Positions 63,453-64,000 of a stretch of DNA of 64,000 nucleotides are shown one piece after another. Below the pieces are notes generated by a model that was not told where the DNA came from, ran no database searches, and worked only from the letters and a program-made list of their open reading frames with translations. The position numbers and the translations under genes were made by a program. Source of the stretch: Acidimicrobiales bacterium (GTDB lineage Bacteria; Actinomycetota; Acidimicrobiia; Acidimicrobiales; Palsa-688); the NCBI GenBank assembly GCA_036378675.1, contig DASUWA010000019.1, positions 30,526 through 94,525 on the forward strand, read 5' to 3'. Position 1 is the first letter of the stretch, and the number at the start of each line of letters is the position of its first letter.

Positions 63453-64000
63453 CGTCGCAGCCGGAGAAGGCGGCTCGTTTCCTGGAGTTGCACCGGCCTG
63501 GCGATCCGCTGCTCATGCCGAACCCTTGGGACGTCGGGTCGGCGAAGCTGCTGGCGTCCCTCGAATTTCAGGCACTCGCCACGACCAGCGGAGGCTTCGC
63601 TGCGACGCTCGGGCGGCTGGACGGGAACGTGACTCGCGCCGAGGCGATCGCGCACGCCACCACGATCGTCGCCGCTGTCGACCTTCCTGTTTCGGCCGAT
63701 CTGGAGAACTGCTTCGCCGACCATCCCGAGGGCGTTGCCGAAACTGTTCGTTTCGCGGTCGCCGCAGGGCTTGTCGGGTGTTCCGTAGAGGACTGGTCGG
63801 GCACCGAGTTGTACGCCGGCGACCTCGCTCGCGAGCGGGTCGCCGCTGCCGTCGAAGTCGCTCACGCCGGCGACCTCCATTTCGTCGTCACCGCCCGGTG
63901 CGAGAACTATCTCCGCAACCGCCCGGACCTCGCTGCGACGATCGCCAGGTTGCAGTCGTTCCAGGAGGCCGGTGCCGATGTTCTGTACGCCCCAGGGATC
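63449..64000 (+). CDS. isocitrate lyase/phosphoenolpyruvate mutase family protein, N-terminal part
   Basis: Only the first 184 residues are in the window, and the frame remains open at the right edge. The TIM-barrel start LMPNPWDVGSAKLLASLEFQ followed by ALATTSGGFA, then SADLENCFAD, GCSVEDWSG and VTARCEN match the ICL/PEPM superfamily subgroup (the carboxyphosphonoenolpyruvate phosphonomutase-like proteins). The reaction cannot be defined. The GTG at 63449 overlaps the dedA stop (GTGA). Confidence 0.85.
   Translation, partial: MTSQPEKAARFLELHRPGDPLLMPNPWDVGSAKLLASLEFQALATTSGGFAATLGRLDGNVTRAEAIAHATTIVAAVDLPVSADLENCFADHPEGVAETVRFAVAAGLVGCSVEDWSGTELYAGDLARERVAAAVEVAHAGDLHFVVTARCENYLRNRPDLAATIARLQSFQEAGADVLYAPGI

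Overview
The window is high-GC bacterial DNA whose genes point to an actinobacterium, most likely an Acidimicrobiia-like lineage (inference). Supporting signs are a SigR/RsrA-type redox sigma/anti-sigma pair, a zincin linked to F420 biosynthesis next to tilS, a DDN-type F420 oxidoreductase, an MmpL exporter, OtsA, frequent GTG/TTG starts, and a TopA with a lysine-rich tail. The window holds no phage, insertion sequence or CRISPR array.

Layout. Positions 1-11457 (minus strand) form a compact cofactor and housekeeping operon, read from right to left: zincin - tilS - hpt - ftsH - folE - folP - (dual-specificity-phosphatase-like protein) - folB - folK - panC - panD - nadB - nadC. Many starts overlap the previous stop codon (ATGA, GTGA, TTGA), which implies translational coupling. 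Next come a 62-residue Cys/His protein, rsrA and sigR (minus), then gpsA (plus), a BluB-CobT fusion for cobamide lower-ligand synthesis, and a glycerophosphodiester phosphodiesterase.

Positions 16.5-28.2 kb are accessory catabolism: a cytochrome P450 divergent from an MFS permease with a large extracytoplasmic insert, an epoxide hydrolase, an unknown membrane protein, a secreted GH3 glycosidase divergent from galactokinase, an HsaC/BphC-type extradiol dioxygenase, an APH-fold kinase and an F420-dependent oxidoreductase. Positions 28.2-33.1 kb hold a branched-chain amino acid type ABC importer with LivH and LivM fused. Positions 33.3-44.4 kb hold two small membrane proteins, a DMFase-beta-like exported protein, an arylsulfatase, OtsA, fumarylacetoacetase, a membrane acyltransferase and a tyrosine phosphatase.

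Positions 44.4-51.7 kb (plus) form a coherent pentose module: phosphoketolase, acetate kinase and a XylFGH-like sugar ABC transporter. It fits pentose uptake and cleavage to acetyl phosphate, then acetate and ATP. Positions 51.8-54 kb contain two convergent PNPOx-like genes, one preceded by a coupled 33-codon ORF with a strong Shine-Dalgarno site, tRNA-Thr(CGT), a small unknown gene and hairpins. Positions 54-58.3 kb contain an MmpL transporter divergent from a NarL-type two-component system. The right end holds holB - tmk - topA (minus), a DedA protein and the start of an isocitrate lyase/PEP-mutase family gene (plus).

The most unusual items are a phosphatase-fold protein in the folate operon whose catalytic Cys is Gln, the tandemly duplicated galK start region that creates a six-codon coupled leader, the coupled 33-codon ORF before a PNPOx gene, the GTAAC half-site cluster between the P450 and MFS genes, and an arylsulfatase whose maturation motif lacks proline. 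No single cassette could be proven to be a new system from sequence alone.
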